A stretch of DNA of 64,000 nt from Candidatus Leptofilum gracile (GCA_016713825.1 JADJOJ010000003.1:248001-312000); one strand, 5' to 3'. Counted from the first letter of the stretch, positions 33,646-42,988 are shown. Program-made: numbers and translations. Notes: generated by a model from the sequence alone, not told the origin.

Positions 33646-35410
33646 GTGAGTGAATTTGACGTTAATAGATCACAGCAGACTGACAAAAGTACCACTGGTC
33701 GCTGGGTCTTATCCCATCTTTCACAGCACAAGCTGCTTATTGCGGGCATGTTCATTGGCGCGTTTGGCAATGCGGCGCTGGCGGCGGTAGTGCCGGTGTT
33801 GATTGGGCTTGCTTTTGATGCGGCGCTGGCTTCTCCGGCGGATATGCGCACCATTGGTTTGATGGCGCTGGGGGTGATTGGCAGCCAGGCGGTGCGGGCG
33901 GTGTTGCAGTTGGGGCGCAACTTTTCTAGCGCGGTGATGGGGGAGCGGCTGGAGCGGGATATGCGCGAGGAGCTGTACGCGAGCCTGCTAGGCAAGAGCA
34001 CCGCTTTTCATGATTTGCAGCCGGTGGGCGACACAATGGCCCGGGCGACCAACGACGTGCATGAAGTAAATTTGCTGATGAATCCGGGGGTGAACCTGGT
34101 GGCGGGTTCGGCTAATTTTATGATTATGCCGCTGCTGGTCGCGCCGAGTTATCACCCGCAGTTGGCGGCGGCTCCGCTGTTTTTCATCATCACCTACATT
34201 TTGGCGGTGATACGTTATTTGCGGGTGCTGCAAGGGATTGCGGATCGGGTGCGGCGGGCGTTTGGGGCTTTGAACGGCCGTCTCGCCGAAGCGATCGACG
34301 GCATTGAGCTGGTAAAAAGCACGGCGCAGGAAACCCAGGAAATTGGCTTGTTCAACGAAAATGCCACCGGCTACCGGGATGCGGCGGTGGAGCAGGGCAA
34401 AATCGAAGCCCGCTTTTTGCCGCTGCTGCTGCTGGGCATTACCCAGGGGCTGGGCTTTATGCATGCGCTCTACCTGTTTAACCTGGGGCAGATTGCGGTG
34501 GGTGACGTGGTGGGCTACATGGGGCTGCTGGCGCTGTTTGGCTTTCCTACGTTTATCTCGCTGCTGGCGTATTCGCGGGTGTCGTTGGGGTTGGCGGGGG
34601 CGCGGCGCATTTTGGAGTTGATGAACGCGGAGACTTTGCTGGATGAAAATGCGGCGGGATATCAGGGGGAAATTACCGGGGCGGTGCAGTTTGACCAGGT
34701 GACGTTTGGTTATGTGACGGATTCCCCACGTGCTGCAAGCTGTTGATTTTGCCATCGAGCCGGGGCAGACGGTGGCCATTGTGGGGCAGACGGGGGCGGG
34801 CAAGAGCACGTTGGCCAAGTTGGTTAACCGGACGTATGATGTGGGAAACGGCCGTCTCCTCATAGACGGCATCGACGTGCGCAACTGGAACCTGGCGGCG
34901 CTGCGCCAACAAATTTCTATCATCGAGCAAGATATCTTTTTATTCTCGCGCACGGTGGGGGAGAACATCGCTTTTGGCTGCCCCGACGCTACGCAGGCGA
35001 TGATTGAGGAGGCGGCCAAAGCGGCCCAGGCGCACGACTTCATCCGCAATTTTAAGGATGGGTACCAGACGGTGATTGGCGAGCGGGGCGTGACGCTTTC
35101 TGGCGGGCAGCGGCAGCGGCTGGCGCTGGCGCGGGCGTTCCTCACGCGGCCGCGCATCCTCATTTTGGATGATTCCACCAGTGCGGTAGACAGCGCCACG
35201 GAGGACCAAATTCAGCAGGCGATTGTGCGGGCGGCGGCCCACCAAACCACGATTTTAATCACCCACCGGCTGTCGCAGATTCGCTGGGCAGACAAGGTGG
35301 TGGTGTTGCGCAAGGGACGCATGGAGGCCGTGGGCAGTCACGATGAGCTGATGGTGCGCTCGGTGGCGTATCGGCGCATTTTTGAGCAGTACGAGGCGAT
35401 TGAGGAATAG
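33646..35410 (+). pseudogene. ABC exporter half-transporter, split by one frameshift
   Basis: The first frame (GTG at 33646 to 34746) encodes six membrane helices of an ABC_membrane domain. The second (open from about 34730 to 35410) encodes the nucleotide-binding domain, with Walker A VGQTGAGKST, signature LSGGQRQR, Walker B ILILDDSTSA and H-loop ITHRLSQIR. They join near 34728-34736, where FGYVT should continue directly to PHVLQAVDF; removing one G before ATTCCCC restores the frame. Together they would form a 588-residue lipid- or drug-type exporter acting as a dimer. The break lies next to CCCC, so an assembly indel is likely, but a pseudogene cannot be excluded. FlaR-like kinase genes flank it. 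Confidence 0.8.
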
Positions 35411-35436
35411 GGCAGTCGATTTGTACGCCAGAGTGG

Positions 35437-35456
35437 ATTCCCGCTTGGGCGGGAAT
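35437..35456. repeat. ATTCCCGC-TTGG-GCGGGAAT hairpin repeat
   Basis: Perfect 8-bp arms, within GTGGATTCCCGC...GGGAATGACA, a repeat common to many environmental bacteria. A second copy with weaker arms lies at 39702-39721. It follows the ABC transporter and may end its transcript. Confidence 0.65.
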
Positions 35457-35490
35457 GACAGGTTGAAAATTTAGCGATGTAGGAAAGTAG

Positions 35491-35718
35491 ATGAAAGCAC
35501 TTGTGTATTATTGCCGCTGGCACAGTGCCAGCTTGAGATTGCGGGGGCGGGATGAAACGGCCGTTTGGGGCCATCTCGTCTACCAAGCAGAAACCCCAGA
35601 CGAATGGCTGCAAGAATTTCGCTTTGAGCTTAAAACGTGGCGGCTGACGCTGCAAACGGAAGCTGGTGAAGAAACGGTGCAGCTAGACGACATGGGGGTG
35701 GTGCAAACCGAAAGTTAA
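35491..35718 (+). CDS. small hypothetical protein
   Basis: This 75-residue acidic protein begins MKALVYYCRWHSASLRLRGRD and ends in alternating charged strands. AGGAAAG lies a few bases before the ATG. It has no recognised family and no membrane segment or signal peptide. Its stop overlaps that of the convergent kinase gene by 3 bp. ACGGCCGT at 35557 encodes Thr-Ala-Val. Small size and lack of homologues known to me keep this modest. Confidence 0.5.
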   Translation: MKALVYYCRWHSASLRLRGRDETAVWGHLVYQAETPDEWLQEFRFELKTWRLTLQTEAGEETVQLDDMGVVQTES

Positions 35719-36236
35719 CGTGGCAGCTGGGAAAACCATCGCCTGGTGTGGCGTGGGGCGGAGTGACGAATCCAGGTGAGATGCGGATACGCGCCCTCTT
35801 GCATTTCTTTTTGAAATTTCTGCCGCCGCGAGCCGTGCGTTTGGTAAATCCAGACGAAGAGTGACTCTTTAGAGAAAAACTGTTTGCGAAACGTTTCTCG
35901 ATTGCCGCCCCACAATTCCTCGCGCAGCAACACCCGCTGGAGCACCCGCCGCAGCATGCGCCAATAGCAAACCCAAATGGAATAATCCAGCCAGACGATG
36001 GTGTCGGCCTGGGACCAGATGATGTGGTGGGCGCTGCTGTAGTTGCCGTCGATGATCCAGAACGGCCGTTCCACCGCTTGCGCCACATCGGCCAAAAAGT
36101 GCGGGGATTTGGTCCAGTTTTCGCCCCAGTACAGCCCATCCAGCTCAATGTGCGGATAGTTAAGCCGGGCCGCCAACTGCTTCGCCAACGTCGATTTGCC
36201 CGCCCCACTTGTGCCTATGATGATAATTCGTTTCAA
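35715..36236 (-). CDS. P-loop kinase-like protein (FlaR/adenylate kinase-related), copy 2
   Basis: This 173-residue paralogue of the protein at 32788 starts MKRIIIIGTSGAGKST with the same Walker A, then HIELDGLYWGENW and IIDGNYSSAHHIIWSQADTIVWLD. The size fits the FlaR-type family better than copy 1. The two copies point the same way on either side of the ABC transporter. Their substrate is not known. Two 25-bp direct repeats lie just upstream. Confidence 0.83.
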   Translation of the reverse strand: MKRIIIIGTSGAGKSTLAKQLAARLNYPHIELDGLYWGENWTKSPHFLADVAQAVERPFWIIDGNYSSAHHIIWSQADTIVWLDYSIWVCYWRMLRRVLQRVLLREELWGGNRETFRKQFFSKESLFVWIYQTHGSRRQKFQKEMQEGAYPHLTWIRHSAPRHTRRWFSQLPR

Positions 36237-36248
36237 TTCGTTTCCTGG

Positions 36249-36309
36249 ACCAGGGGATGAATCCCCAGGCTATTGCGACTACCAACCAGGGGATGAATCC
36301 CCAGGCTAT
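36249..36309. repeat. two 25-bp direct repeats with an internal palindrome
   Basis: The unit ACCAGGGGATGAATCCCCAG plus GCTAT occurs at 36249-36273 and 36285-36309, 11 bp apart. Each unit contains GGGGATGAATCCCC, a near-perfect palindrome. They sit between the kinase-like gene and rel. Two units are too few for a CRISPR array. Confidence 0.65.
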
Positions 36310-36345
36310 GGGGGGTTACCGATTACCGGATTACTGACGACCGTT

Positions 36346-38574
36346 TTACCAGCGCTGCCGATGGGCCTCAATGACGTTGGGCAGCGATTCTAGCTTTTGC
36401 AGCAGCCAGTTGAGCTGCTCCAAACTATTCACCTCTACCATGAGCGAAATGGTCATGATGTTGCCCACAGAGGTGGTTTTGGTTTTGGGTGTGTTGATGC
36501 GCTGCCCGCGCAGGATGGCCACAATTTCTTCGATGATGTTGGGCCGCCGGTACGCTTTGAGCACAATGGGGATGGGGTAAACGGCCGAATCATCCCCCCA
36601 CTCCACGGCAATCAACCGCTCTGGTTCTGACGTGTTTTCGATCTGCTTGCAGTCGGCGCGGTGAATGGTGACGCCCTGGCCCCGGGTGATGAAGCCGGTG
36701 ATGGGCTCGGGGGGGATGGGCTGGCAGCATTTAGCCATGCGGGTATGCAGGCCGCTAACGCCATTGATGGTGAGCCCTTGCTTTTTGGGGGGAGCTTGCA
36801 GGAGTAACGGCCGTAATTCATCGTCCGGATGCAGCGTTTTTTCCATCAGGGCAATTGCCCCGCTAAGCTGACGGCTTTGAATGTCGCCAAAACCCACTTT
36901 AGCCAGAAACTGCTCTTCGTCGTCAAACTTTAGCGACAGGGCGATGTCGGAGACGGTGTACGTGTCGGCCAGCCCCAGGCGGCGCAGTTCCCGCTCTACC
37001 ACTTCGCGCCCTTGCAAAATGTTTTGCTCCCGCTCCTGGTTGCGGAACCATTGCCGAATTTTGCTGCGGGTGCGGGCGCTGCCGGTGTAGCCCAGGCTGC
37101 CGTTCATCCAATCACGGCTGGGGCCGCCCCGGTTGGTGGTGAGAATGGAAACGCGCTCGCCCGATTTGAGCAGGTAATCCAGGCTGACCATTTTGCCATT
37201 TACTCGTGCGCCTCGGCAGCGGTGGCCCACTTCGGTGTGGATGGCGTAGGCAAAGTCGATGGGGGTAGAGCCAGCTGGCAGGTCGATCACATCTCCTTTG
37301 GGGGTGAAGAGGTAGATGCGGTCTGCCAAAATTTCATTTTCCAGCAAATCATCGTCGTCATCCTCGCGGGAGTCGTCTTGCAGGCTGGCCAGCAGTTCGC
37401 GCAGGTTGTCGATCCGTTTTTTAACAGAACTGGCAACGCGGCCACCTTCTTCTTTGTAGGCCCAATGGGCGGCGACGCCCCTTTCTGCTTCATCGTGCAT
37501 GCGGCGGGTGCGAATTTGCACTTCCAGATTTTCACCGGTGTTGGTGTCGATAACGGCCGTATGCAGCGATTGGTACCCGTTGGCCTTCGGTGCCGCAATG
37601 TAATCGTCGAATTCGCGGGGGATGGGTTGCCACAGGCTGTGCACCAACCCAAGCGCCTGGTAGCACAAATGGCGATCTTCTTCTTCTTTTTCTTTGCTGC
37701 TTTTTTGCTCGTACGCCTCTTTGTTATTTGGCTCCAAAATGACACGCAGCGCCTGGATGTCAAAAATATTGTCAAAATCGAGCTGTTTGCGCACCATTTT
37801 GCGGTAAATGGAGTAGATATGCTTGGAGCGGCCAGAGACAGAGCCTCTTAAGCCGCTGTCGCGAATGGCGCGTTCTAGCTTTTTTACGGCCTCTTCGATA
37901 TTTTCCATCCGTTCTGCCCGGCGGGCGGCCAGCTGGCTGGCAATCTCTTTATACTTTTCAGGTTGCAGGTAGCGAAAGGCCAAATCTTCCAGCTCCCATT
38001 TGAGCTGCCAGATGCCCAGCCGGTTGGCCAGCGGTGCGTAAATGTTCATTGCCTCGTTGGCGATGATGCGGCGCTGCTCTAGCGGCAGGTTGCTGGCTTT
38101 GCGCAAATCTTGCAAACAGTCGGCCATGCGGATGAGGATAACGCGGATATCGCCTTCGATGATGGCCAGGACGGCGCGGCGCACGCCTTCCAGCGTTTTG
38201 CGGTCGGCTTCAGGGTCGCGGTGGCGCTGGTATTGGGCTTCGCTGGCGTAGGCGTACAGGTGCTCCAAGCCTTCGATGAGGGCGGCGGGTTCTTCGCCAA
38301 AATATTTACGGATGCTCGCTACGGTTTGGCCAGTGTGGGGCAGCAGGCTGTCGTGCAGCATGCTGGCAACGAGGGTGGGCGGATCAACTCCGAGCTGGCT
38401 CATGGTTTGGGTGACGCCCAAATCATGTTCGATATACAGTTCGCCGGACTCTCGCTGACGGCCGTTGTGGCTGCTTTTGGCGAATTCATAGGCGCGGCGT
38501 ACCTGCTCGGCCGTTTGCCCATTGGGCAAACTGTTGAGAAGTTCCGTGATGGAGACGAGAGATATTTGGGTCAT
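36346..38574 (-). CDS. rel: RelA/SpoT-family (p)ppGpp synthetase with degraded hydrolase motifs
   Basis: This 742-residue long-form Rel protein has an HD-type domain (about residues 20-190), a nucleotidyltransferase synthetase domain (about 235-350) with GRSKHIYSIYRKM and YIAAPKANGYQSLHTAV, a TGS domain near 420 and a C-terminal ACT domain. The hydrolase half keeps HNGRQR and LHD, but the essential HDxxED is LHDSLLPH and the later ADRLHNMRT segment is ADCLQDLRK. Both changes remove residues needed for Mn2+-dependent ppGpp hydrolysis, so the enzyme may only synthesise the alarmone, as RelA does. Another hydrolase would then be needed elsewhere. It is monocistronic; 174 bp separate it from the YtxH gene. 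Confidence 0.92.
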   Translation of the reverse strand: MTQISLVSITELLNSLPNGQTAEQVRRAYEFAKSSHNGRQRESGELYIEHDLGVTQTMSQLGVDPPTLVASMLHDSLLPHTGQTVASIRKYFGEEPAALIEGLEHLYAYASEAQYQRHRDPEADRKTLEGVRRAVLAIIEGDIRVILIRMADCLQDLRKASNLPLEQRRIIANEAMNIYAPLANRLGIWQLKWELEDLAFRYLQPEKYKEIASQLAARRAERMENIEEAVKKLERAIRDSGLRGSVSGRSKHIYSIYRKMVRKQLDFDNIFDIQALRVILEPNNKEAYEQKSSKEKEEEDRHLCYQALGLVHSLWQPIPREFDDYIAAPKANGYQSLHTAVIDTNTGENLEVQIRTRRMHDEAERGVAAHWAYKEEGGRVASSVKKRIDNLRELLASLQDDSREDDDDDLLENEILADRIYLFTPKGDVIDLPAGSTPIDFAYAIHTEVGHRCRGARVNGKMVSLDYLLKSGERVSILTTNRGGPSRDWMNGSLGYTGSARTRSKIRQWFRNQEREQNILQGREVVERELRRLGLADTYTVSDIALSLKFDDEEQFLAKVGFGDIQSRQLSGAIALMEKTLHPDDELRPLLLQAPPKKQGLTINGVSGLHTRMAKCCQPIPPEPITGFITRGQGVTIHRADCKQIENTSEPERLIAVEWGDDSAVYPIPIVLKAYRRPNIIEEIVAILRGQRINTPKTKTTSVGNIMTISLMVEVNSLEQLNWLLQKLESLPNVIEAHRQRW

Positions 38575-38748
38575 GGTGGGCTTTTACACGCAAAAAGGCG
38601 ACTCCGGTGGGGAGACGCCTGTCTGCAAATGGTTAGCAGTAAAACATTGCCAGAGCCAAAACGTTATGCGATTACAGACTCAGTGGTTTTGTGAATGTAA
38701 AGGAAAAGGGAGGCTGCGTTGCTGGCTATTATGGATGGGAAACGGCCG

Positions 38749-39123
38749 TTACGCGTCGCTCCCGTTGGTTTCAGATTTTTCGCTGCGGTTGGATAGCTGC
38801 GACGCCTGCTCTTTGCCTTTGTCCAATACGATCCGTGCCTGTTCCTGCACCCGTCCCCCAACATCTTTAACTTGTTGGCGGGTGCTGGTCAGCGCGGAGC
38901 CAGCTTTATCCAGGTATTCCTGGCTGTAGGTTCCTGCCGTATCACGCACCTGCTGGACGCGGGTGCTGCCAGATTGGAGTAGTTCGTTGCTTTTGTTAGC
39001 CAGTTGGCTGCGGGTTTCCTGGCCCGATTGGGGGGCCAAAATGATGGCGGTGGCGGCTCCGACGAGCCCGCCAATCACAAATCCTGCTAAAAATGCACCA
39101 AGATCGTTTGAATTATCGCTCAT
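38749..39123 (-). CDS. YtxH domain-containing protein
   Basis: This 124-residue protein begins with a glycine-rich membrane helix (LGAFLAGFVIGGLVGAATAIILAPQSG, about residues 8-34), the hallmark of YtxH, followed by a long amphipathic helical region with regular Gln/Ser/Arg spacing. YtxH proteins are stress-associated in several bacteria but have no assigned activity. It is paired with the membrane protein 22 bp upstream; the two are likely co-transcribed. Confidence 0.85.
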   Translation of the reverse strand: MSDNSNDLGAFLAGFVIGGLVGAATAIILAPQSGQETRSQLANKSNELLQSGSTRVQQVRDTAGTYSQEYLDKAGSALTSTRQQVKDVGGRVQEQARIVLDKGKEQASQLSNRSEKSETNGSDA

Positions 39124-39144
39124 ATCATTCTCCCAAAAATCTAA

Positions 39145-39603
39145 TTAACGTGGAATGTTGTTACGCGGATTGCCAAACAAGGATTTGAGGGCCTGGCGAA
39201 TCCCGGCAACGTGCACTCGGGCTTCGGTTACCGGTTTCACCACATTCTTGCTGACAAAGGTTGTGGTGCCGCGAATGGTTCCCACGGTTTCGTTTGTTTT
39301 TTCCAAAATTGGTTTAATTTCAAATTCCAACATATTGACGAGGCGGATAATCATGAGCAGCATGAAGAGCAGCACCACGCCAAAGAGGCAAGATTCCAGC
39401 GCCAGCGCAATGAGCAATACATCGCGCACGGCTTCAATGGTGGCGGCCTGCGTGCTGGCCAACCAGACGATCCCCCAGACCGAACCGACCAGCAGGGCGA
39501 CGACCAGAATGACGGCCAAAACGATGTAGACGGGTTTAACGGAAATCAGTTTTTTCTGTTCTGGCGCTGTGCCAGGGGTATTTACAACGTTGCTGCTATC
39601 CAC
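39145..39603 (-). CDS. small membrane protein, partner of YtxH
   Basis: This 152-residue protein has two strong membrane helices (PVYIVLAVILVVALLVGSVWGIVWLA and VLLIALALESCLFGVVLLFMLLMIIRLV) and then a helical tail (EIKPILEKTNETVGTIRGTTTFVSKNVVKPV) like the DUF948/YtxG group. Genes of this sort often precede YtxH genes, and the arrangement is kept here. The role is unknown; membrane-stress adaptation is an inference from Bacillus homologues. Confidence 0.75.
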   Translation of the reverse strand: MDSSNVVNTPGTAPEQKKLISVKPVYIVLAVILVVALLVGSVWGIVWLASTQAATIEAVRDVLLIALALESCLFGVVLLFMLLMIIRLVNMLEFEIKPILEKTNETVGTIRGTTTFVSKNVVKPVTEARVHVAGIRQALKSLFGNPRNNIPR

Positions 39604-39701
39604 TGGTGGATGTTTTGCTCCTGATTACGGGTTTGTTGGAAGTACGAAGGCAAGTATAGCATTAAAGCGCAGCGGCTTCAAAGCAAACTAATAAGGATAT
39701 C

Positions 39702-39721
39702 ATTCCCGCTTTTACGGGAAT
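39702..39721. repeat. ATTCCCG...CGGGAAT hairpin repeat
   Basis: Second copy of the TGGATTCCCGC family (see 35437), with 7-bp arms and a 6-nt loop, in the gap between the YtxH-partner gene and the small membrane protein. Confidence 0.55.
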
Positions 39722-39751
39722 CCATTGGGATGCGAACGTGAGGCTGATGGG

Positions 39752-40027
39752 TTATTGGCTTACGGCCGTATCCCCAGCCAGCCACCAGCTTAAAATTAAA
39801 GCCACCCAGGCCCCCACACTGGCGCTAAAAAGCTGCAACGCACCCAGCCGCAGCCAGTTGAGGTTGATTAAATCGCCCACCACATGCCCAATGGCAAAGC
39901 CGATCCAGGCGACCACCAGGTAAAGGATGATGCGCCGCGCCGGGCCGCCGAGCAGCAGGTGAAAGCCCGCACCGTAGGCGGTAGCCAGCAAAAAACCAAG
40001 AATGAGTCCAGAGGCAGCAACGGTCAT
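39752..40027 (-). CDS. small membrane protein coupled to mnmA
   Basis: This 91-residue protein has about three hydrophobic helices (LILGFLLATAYGAGFHLLLGG, IILYLVVAWIGFAIGHVVG, LFSASVGAWVALILSWWLAG). The ATG overlaps the mnmA stop (ATGA), which argues for real translation. It has no known domain. Its pairing with mnmA may only reflect shared transcription. Confidence 0.65.
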   Translation of the reverse strand: MTVAASGLILGFLLATAYGAGFHLLLGGPARRIILYLVVAWIGFAIGHVVGDLINLNWLRLGALQLFSASVGAWVALILSWWLAGDTAVSQ

Positions 40028-41205
40028 GAAAGCACCTGAATGTGAGCCAGTGAGAGGGAAGCAGCTTCGATAGGCGGAACGGCCGTTTTATCCCCCAAAT
40101 CATTCACCCCATCGGCAATAATGCCGCCGCCCAGGCAAACATCGCCGTCGTAGAAGACGGCCCCTTGCCCGGCCGTAACGCCAAAAACGGGTTCGTGGAA
40201 GGTAACTTGGGAACGGCCGTTGCCCAAATCCACCACCTCGCCCGCAATGCCCTGCGCCTTGTAGCGAATCTTGATCTGGGCGGGAACGGGCTGCTGGGGT
40301 GGCTGGCCGCTGAGCCAGTTCACGTCGCGAGCGATGAGCGTTTGCTGCCCCAGTTCCGACTTTGGCCCCACGATGAGGGCGTTGCGGGCCACATCTTTGC
40401 GCAGCACAAACAGCGGTTCGCTGGCCGAAATGCCCAGCCCTTTGCGCTGGCCAATGGTGTAAAACGGCAGCCCCTCATGCGCGCCCAACTCCTCGCCGCT
40501 GCTGGTGAGGATGGGGCCGGGCTGGCTGCTCTTTTGGCTGTACTCGTTTAGAAAGCGACGGTAATCGCCGTCGCCGAGGAAGCATAAATCCTGGCTTTCG
40601 CTTTTGCTGGCCACGGGCAGGCCAAACTTTTGCGCCAGCTCGCGCACCTCTGGCTTGGTGTAGCCGCCGATGGGGAACAGCACCTGGCCCAGCTTTTCCT
40701 GATCCAGCACGTGCAAGACGTAGGATTGGTCTTTGTTGGGGTCTGCCCCTTTGCGCAGTTGGTAGCCTGTTGGTGTGTGCTGCACCTGGGCGTAATGGCC
40801 GGTGGCCAGGTAGTGGGCGTCGAGGGCTAAAGCGCGTTCCAGCAGGTGGGTGAAGCGAATTTGGCGGTTGCATTCGATGCAGGGGTTGGGGGTACGGCCG
40901 TTTGCGTGCTCATCAATAAAAAATTGCACAATCGTCTGCCGGAAATGATCCTGCACATCGACCACGTAAAAGGGAATGCCCAGCAGGCCAGCTACGCGCC
41001 GGGCATCGGCCATCTGGTCTGGGGTGCAGCAGCGATTGGCGGGCGCGGCCTGGCCAATGCCCGGTTCGCTCCACAGGCGCATCATCATGCCGATGACCTC
41101 GTAACCCTGCTCCACCAGCAGCGCCGCAGCCACGGAGCTGTCTACGCCGCCGCTCATGGCCACCACCACGCGCTTGTTCTTGGTTGCTTGCTGAATTTCA
41201 CTCAT
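40024..41205 (-). CDS. mnmA: tRNA 2-thiouridine(34) synthase MnmA
   Basis: This 393-residue enzyme adds sulphur to U34 of Lys, Glu and Gln tRNAs. It shows the PP-loop ATP motif VVVAMSGGVDSSVAA (residues 12-26), the tRNA-binding and catalytic Cys in NPCIECNR near residue 104, the second Cys in SESQDLCFLGDGDY near 200, and the C-terminal beta domain ending near residue 370. Sulphur would come from IscS through the Tus relay or directly from a desulfurase. The start at 41205 (MSEIQQAT) was chosen over an upstream in-frame ATG. Confidence 0.96.
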   Translation of the reverse strand: MSEIQQATKNKRVVVAMSGGVDSSVAAALLVEQGYEVIGMMMRLWSEPGIGQAAPANRCCTPDQMADARRVAGLLGIPFYVVDVQDHFRQTIVQFFIDEHANGRTPNPCIECNRQIRFTHLLERALALDAHYLATGHYAQVQHTPTGYQLRKGADPNKDQSYVLHVLDQEKLGQVLFPIGGYTKPEVRELAQKFGLPVASKSESQDLCFLGDGDYRRFLNEYSQKSSQPGPILTSSGEELGAHEGLPFYTIGQRKGLGISASEPLFVLRKDVARNALIVGPKSELGQQTLIARDVNWLSGQPPQQPVPAQIKIRYKAQGIAGEVVDLGNGRSQVTFHEPVFGVTAGQGAVFYDGDVCLGGGIIADGVNDLGDKTAVPPIEAASLSLAHIQVLS

Positions 41206-41298
41206 GATGCGCCTACTGTACATCTTTCAAAAGTTCTTAACAACAGTTTCAGCCGGTTGTTTGGGGCAGGCGCTCATGTTGCGCTTAACCAGAATGGG

Positions 41299-42804
41299 CT
41301 ACGGCACGCGCAGGTAGCGGCGGATGCGCTGGATGAAGGCATCACGGCCGTTTTCCATCTCTTGCCGCCGTAGGGCCGAATCTTGCTGCAAACTTTGGCT
41401 GATACCTTCCTGACGCCGCTCCAGGGCGGTGACAAACCGCTCCAAAATGGTGGGGTCTTGGGCCAGCACGGTGGCAAACGCTTCTTTGTCGATGATGATG
41501 ACGTCGGTTTCTTCATTGGCGCGGATGGAGGCGGCGCGGGCTTCGCCGGTGAGCAGGCTCATCTCGCCAAAAAAGTCCCCGCTGCTCAGCTGGTTGGCGT
41601 AGATGGAACGGCCGTCTGCTGCCCGCACATACACCGAAACCGACCCTCGGGTAATGATAAACAAAGAATCACCCGCTTCCCCCTGCTTGACAAGCTGTTC
41701 GCCAGTGGTATAGGTGGCAACGGCCGTACGCTTGGCCAACTGTTGCAGCTGCGTTTCCGTCAATACGTCTAGCCAATGCAGCGACTGCATTTCATTAAAC
41801 AGGTTTGTTTGCTGTGTTTCCCGTTTGCGCTGCGCCTCATCTTCTGGCACAACGGTGACCCGGTAGTTGCCCGTGGGGTCGGGAATGGCAATGCCCACCC
41901 GGTGCAGGCTGAACCAGGCACGCGTCAGCACCTTGTCGCGGGCAATCACCTTGTCGCTGTAATCCTCTAGCCAGTAGCTGAGGCCATAGGTGACACAGCC
42001 ATCTTGCATAGAGACCACATGCGAGCGCAGCCGGGGATGCAGCCGCACGTCGTCTAGCCCCAGCACCGCCTCCATCAGCGTCTGTTTTACCAGATTGGGC
42101 GAATAACTTTCGCTGAGCGTAAGGTACACCGTTTGAATCTGGCTGTTGGTGGGGCGGGAATAGTTGATGATTTTGCTCTTGGCCACCGTGCTGTTGGTGA
42201 GCATCACGCGGTGATCTTCGCGGGTGAGCAGGGTAAGGGTGCGCCAATTTTGCCGCACAATGATCCCCTCGATGCCGTCAATCTCTACCCAATCATCTGC
42301 CGAAAAGGGGGCTTCTACTTGCAGCGAAATGCCGGAAATGAGGTTGCCCAGAGTGTCTTGCAGCGCCAAACCGATAATCGCCGAGGCGACGGTGGAGGTG
42401 ATGAGCAGCCCGGTCAGCTCTACGCCAAACACCAGCCGGATGGTCAGGAGCACCACCAGCAGCAGCACAAACCATTCCAGGATGTCTAGCAAAAAGGGGG
42501 GGATTTTGACGCTGCGCCGCATGACGAGAAGCTCCAGCAGCAGCCATTTGATGGCTCGCAGGGTGGTGCTAAGCGCCATAAAAAAGGCGAGCGCCAGCCA
42601 GATGTTGCGCTGGATGGTGCTGAGGATGGGCACGTTGGGGTTGTAAAACCAGATGATCAGCCCCTGACCCAAGACAACGGTCAAAATGGCAGATCCGATG
42701 AGGCCAAGCGGCAGTTTGGTTTTGAGTAGTCTGGAGAAGAGAGTGACGATGATTACGGCCGTAATCGCCACCCACACCGCGTTTACCATCCACGCTAAGG
42801 GCAT
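41299..42804 (-). CDS. MscS-family mechanosensitive channel with C-terminal cyclic-nucleotide-binding domain
   Basis: This 501-residue protein has four or five membrane helices, then the MscS pore-helix and beta domain (STVASAIIGLALQDTLGNLISGISLQVEAPFSADDWVEI, about residues 135-173). A CNBD/cAMP-binding domain occupies about 355-480, with GEQLVKQGEAGDSLFIITRGSV and the phosphate-binding loop SGDFFGEMSLLTGEARAASI. A ligand-gated rather than purely tension-gated channel is suggested, as in bCNG proteins. AGGAG lies upstream of the ATG. No cyclase is adjacent. Confidence 0.9.
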   Translation of the reverse strand: MPLAWMVNAVWVAITAVIIVTLFSRLLKTKLPLGLIGSAILTVVLGQGLIIWFYNPNVPILSTIQRNIWLALAFFMALSTTLRAIKWLLLELLVMRRSVKIPPFLLDILEWFVLLLVVLLTIRLVFGVELTGLLITSTVASAIIGLALQDTLGNLISGISLQVEAPFSADDWVEIDGIEGIIVRQNWRTLTLLTREDHRVMLTNSTVAKSKIINYSRPTNSQIQTVYLTLSESYSPNLVKQTLMEAVLGLDDVRLHPRLRSHVVSMQDGCVTYGLSYWLEDYSDKVIARDKVLTRAWFSLHRVGIAIPDPTGNYRVTVVPEDEAQRKRETQQTNLFNEMQSLHWLDVLTETQLQQLAKRTAVATYTTGEQLVKQGEAGDSLFIITRGSVSVYVRAADGRSIYANQLSSGDFFGEMSLLTGEARAASIRANEETDVIIIDKEAFATVLAQDPTILERFVTALERRQEGISQSLQQDSALRRQEMENGRDAFIQRIRRYLRVP

Positions 42805-42930
42805 ACAATACGCTCCTGCAAATTTTCTTTACCGATACGGCTGGCTTTTTTGCTTGGCGTAATTGTAGCAAAGTTGCCCGACGTTGTGTCTACTCTTTTT
42901 TACAGGGGCTTTTCATTTTTTTGTAATTTC

Positions 42931-42974
42931 AGGACGCGGACAAGCGGCTTCTAATCTGTGCTCGTCCGCGTCCT
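42931..42974. repeat. AGGACGCGGAC / GTCCGCGTCCT hairpin
   Basis: Perfect 11-bp arms separated by 22 bp, in the 184-bp gap between the MFS and MscS genes. The core GGACGCGGA is shared with the inverted repeats that box the GxxExxY gene at 49906-50381. Confidence 0.65.
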
Positions 42975-42988
42975 TTGGTGGCAAAGCC

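Noticed and set aside
36249..36309. Possible two-unit CRISPR array
   Set aside because: Only two copies with an 11-bp gap, self-complementary inside and no cas gene.
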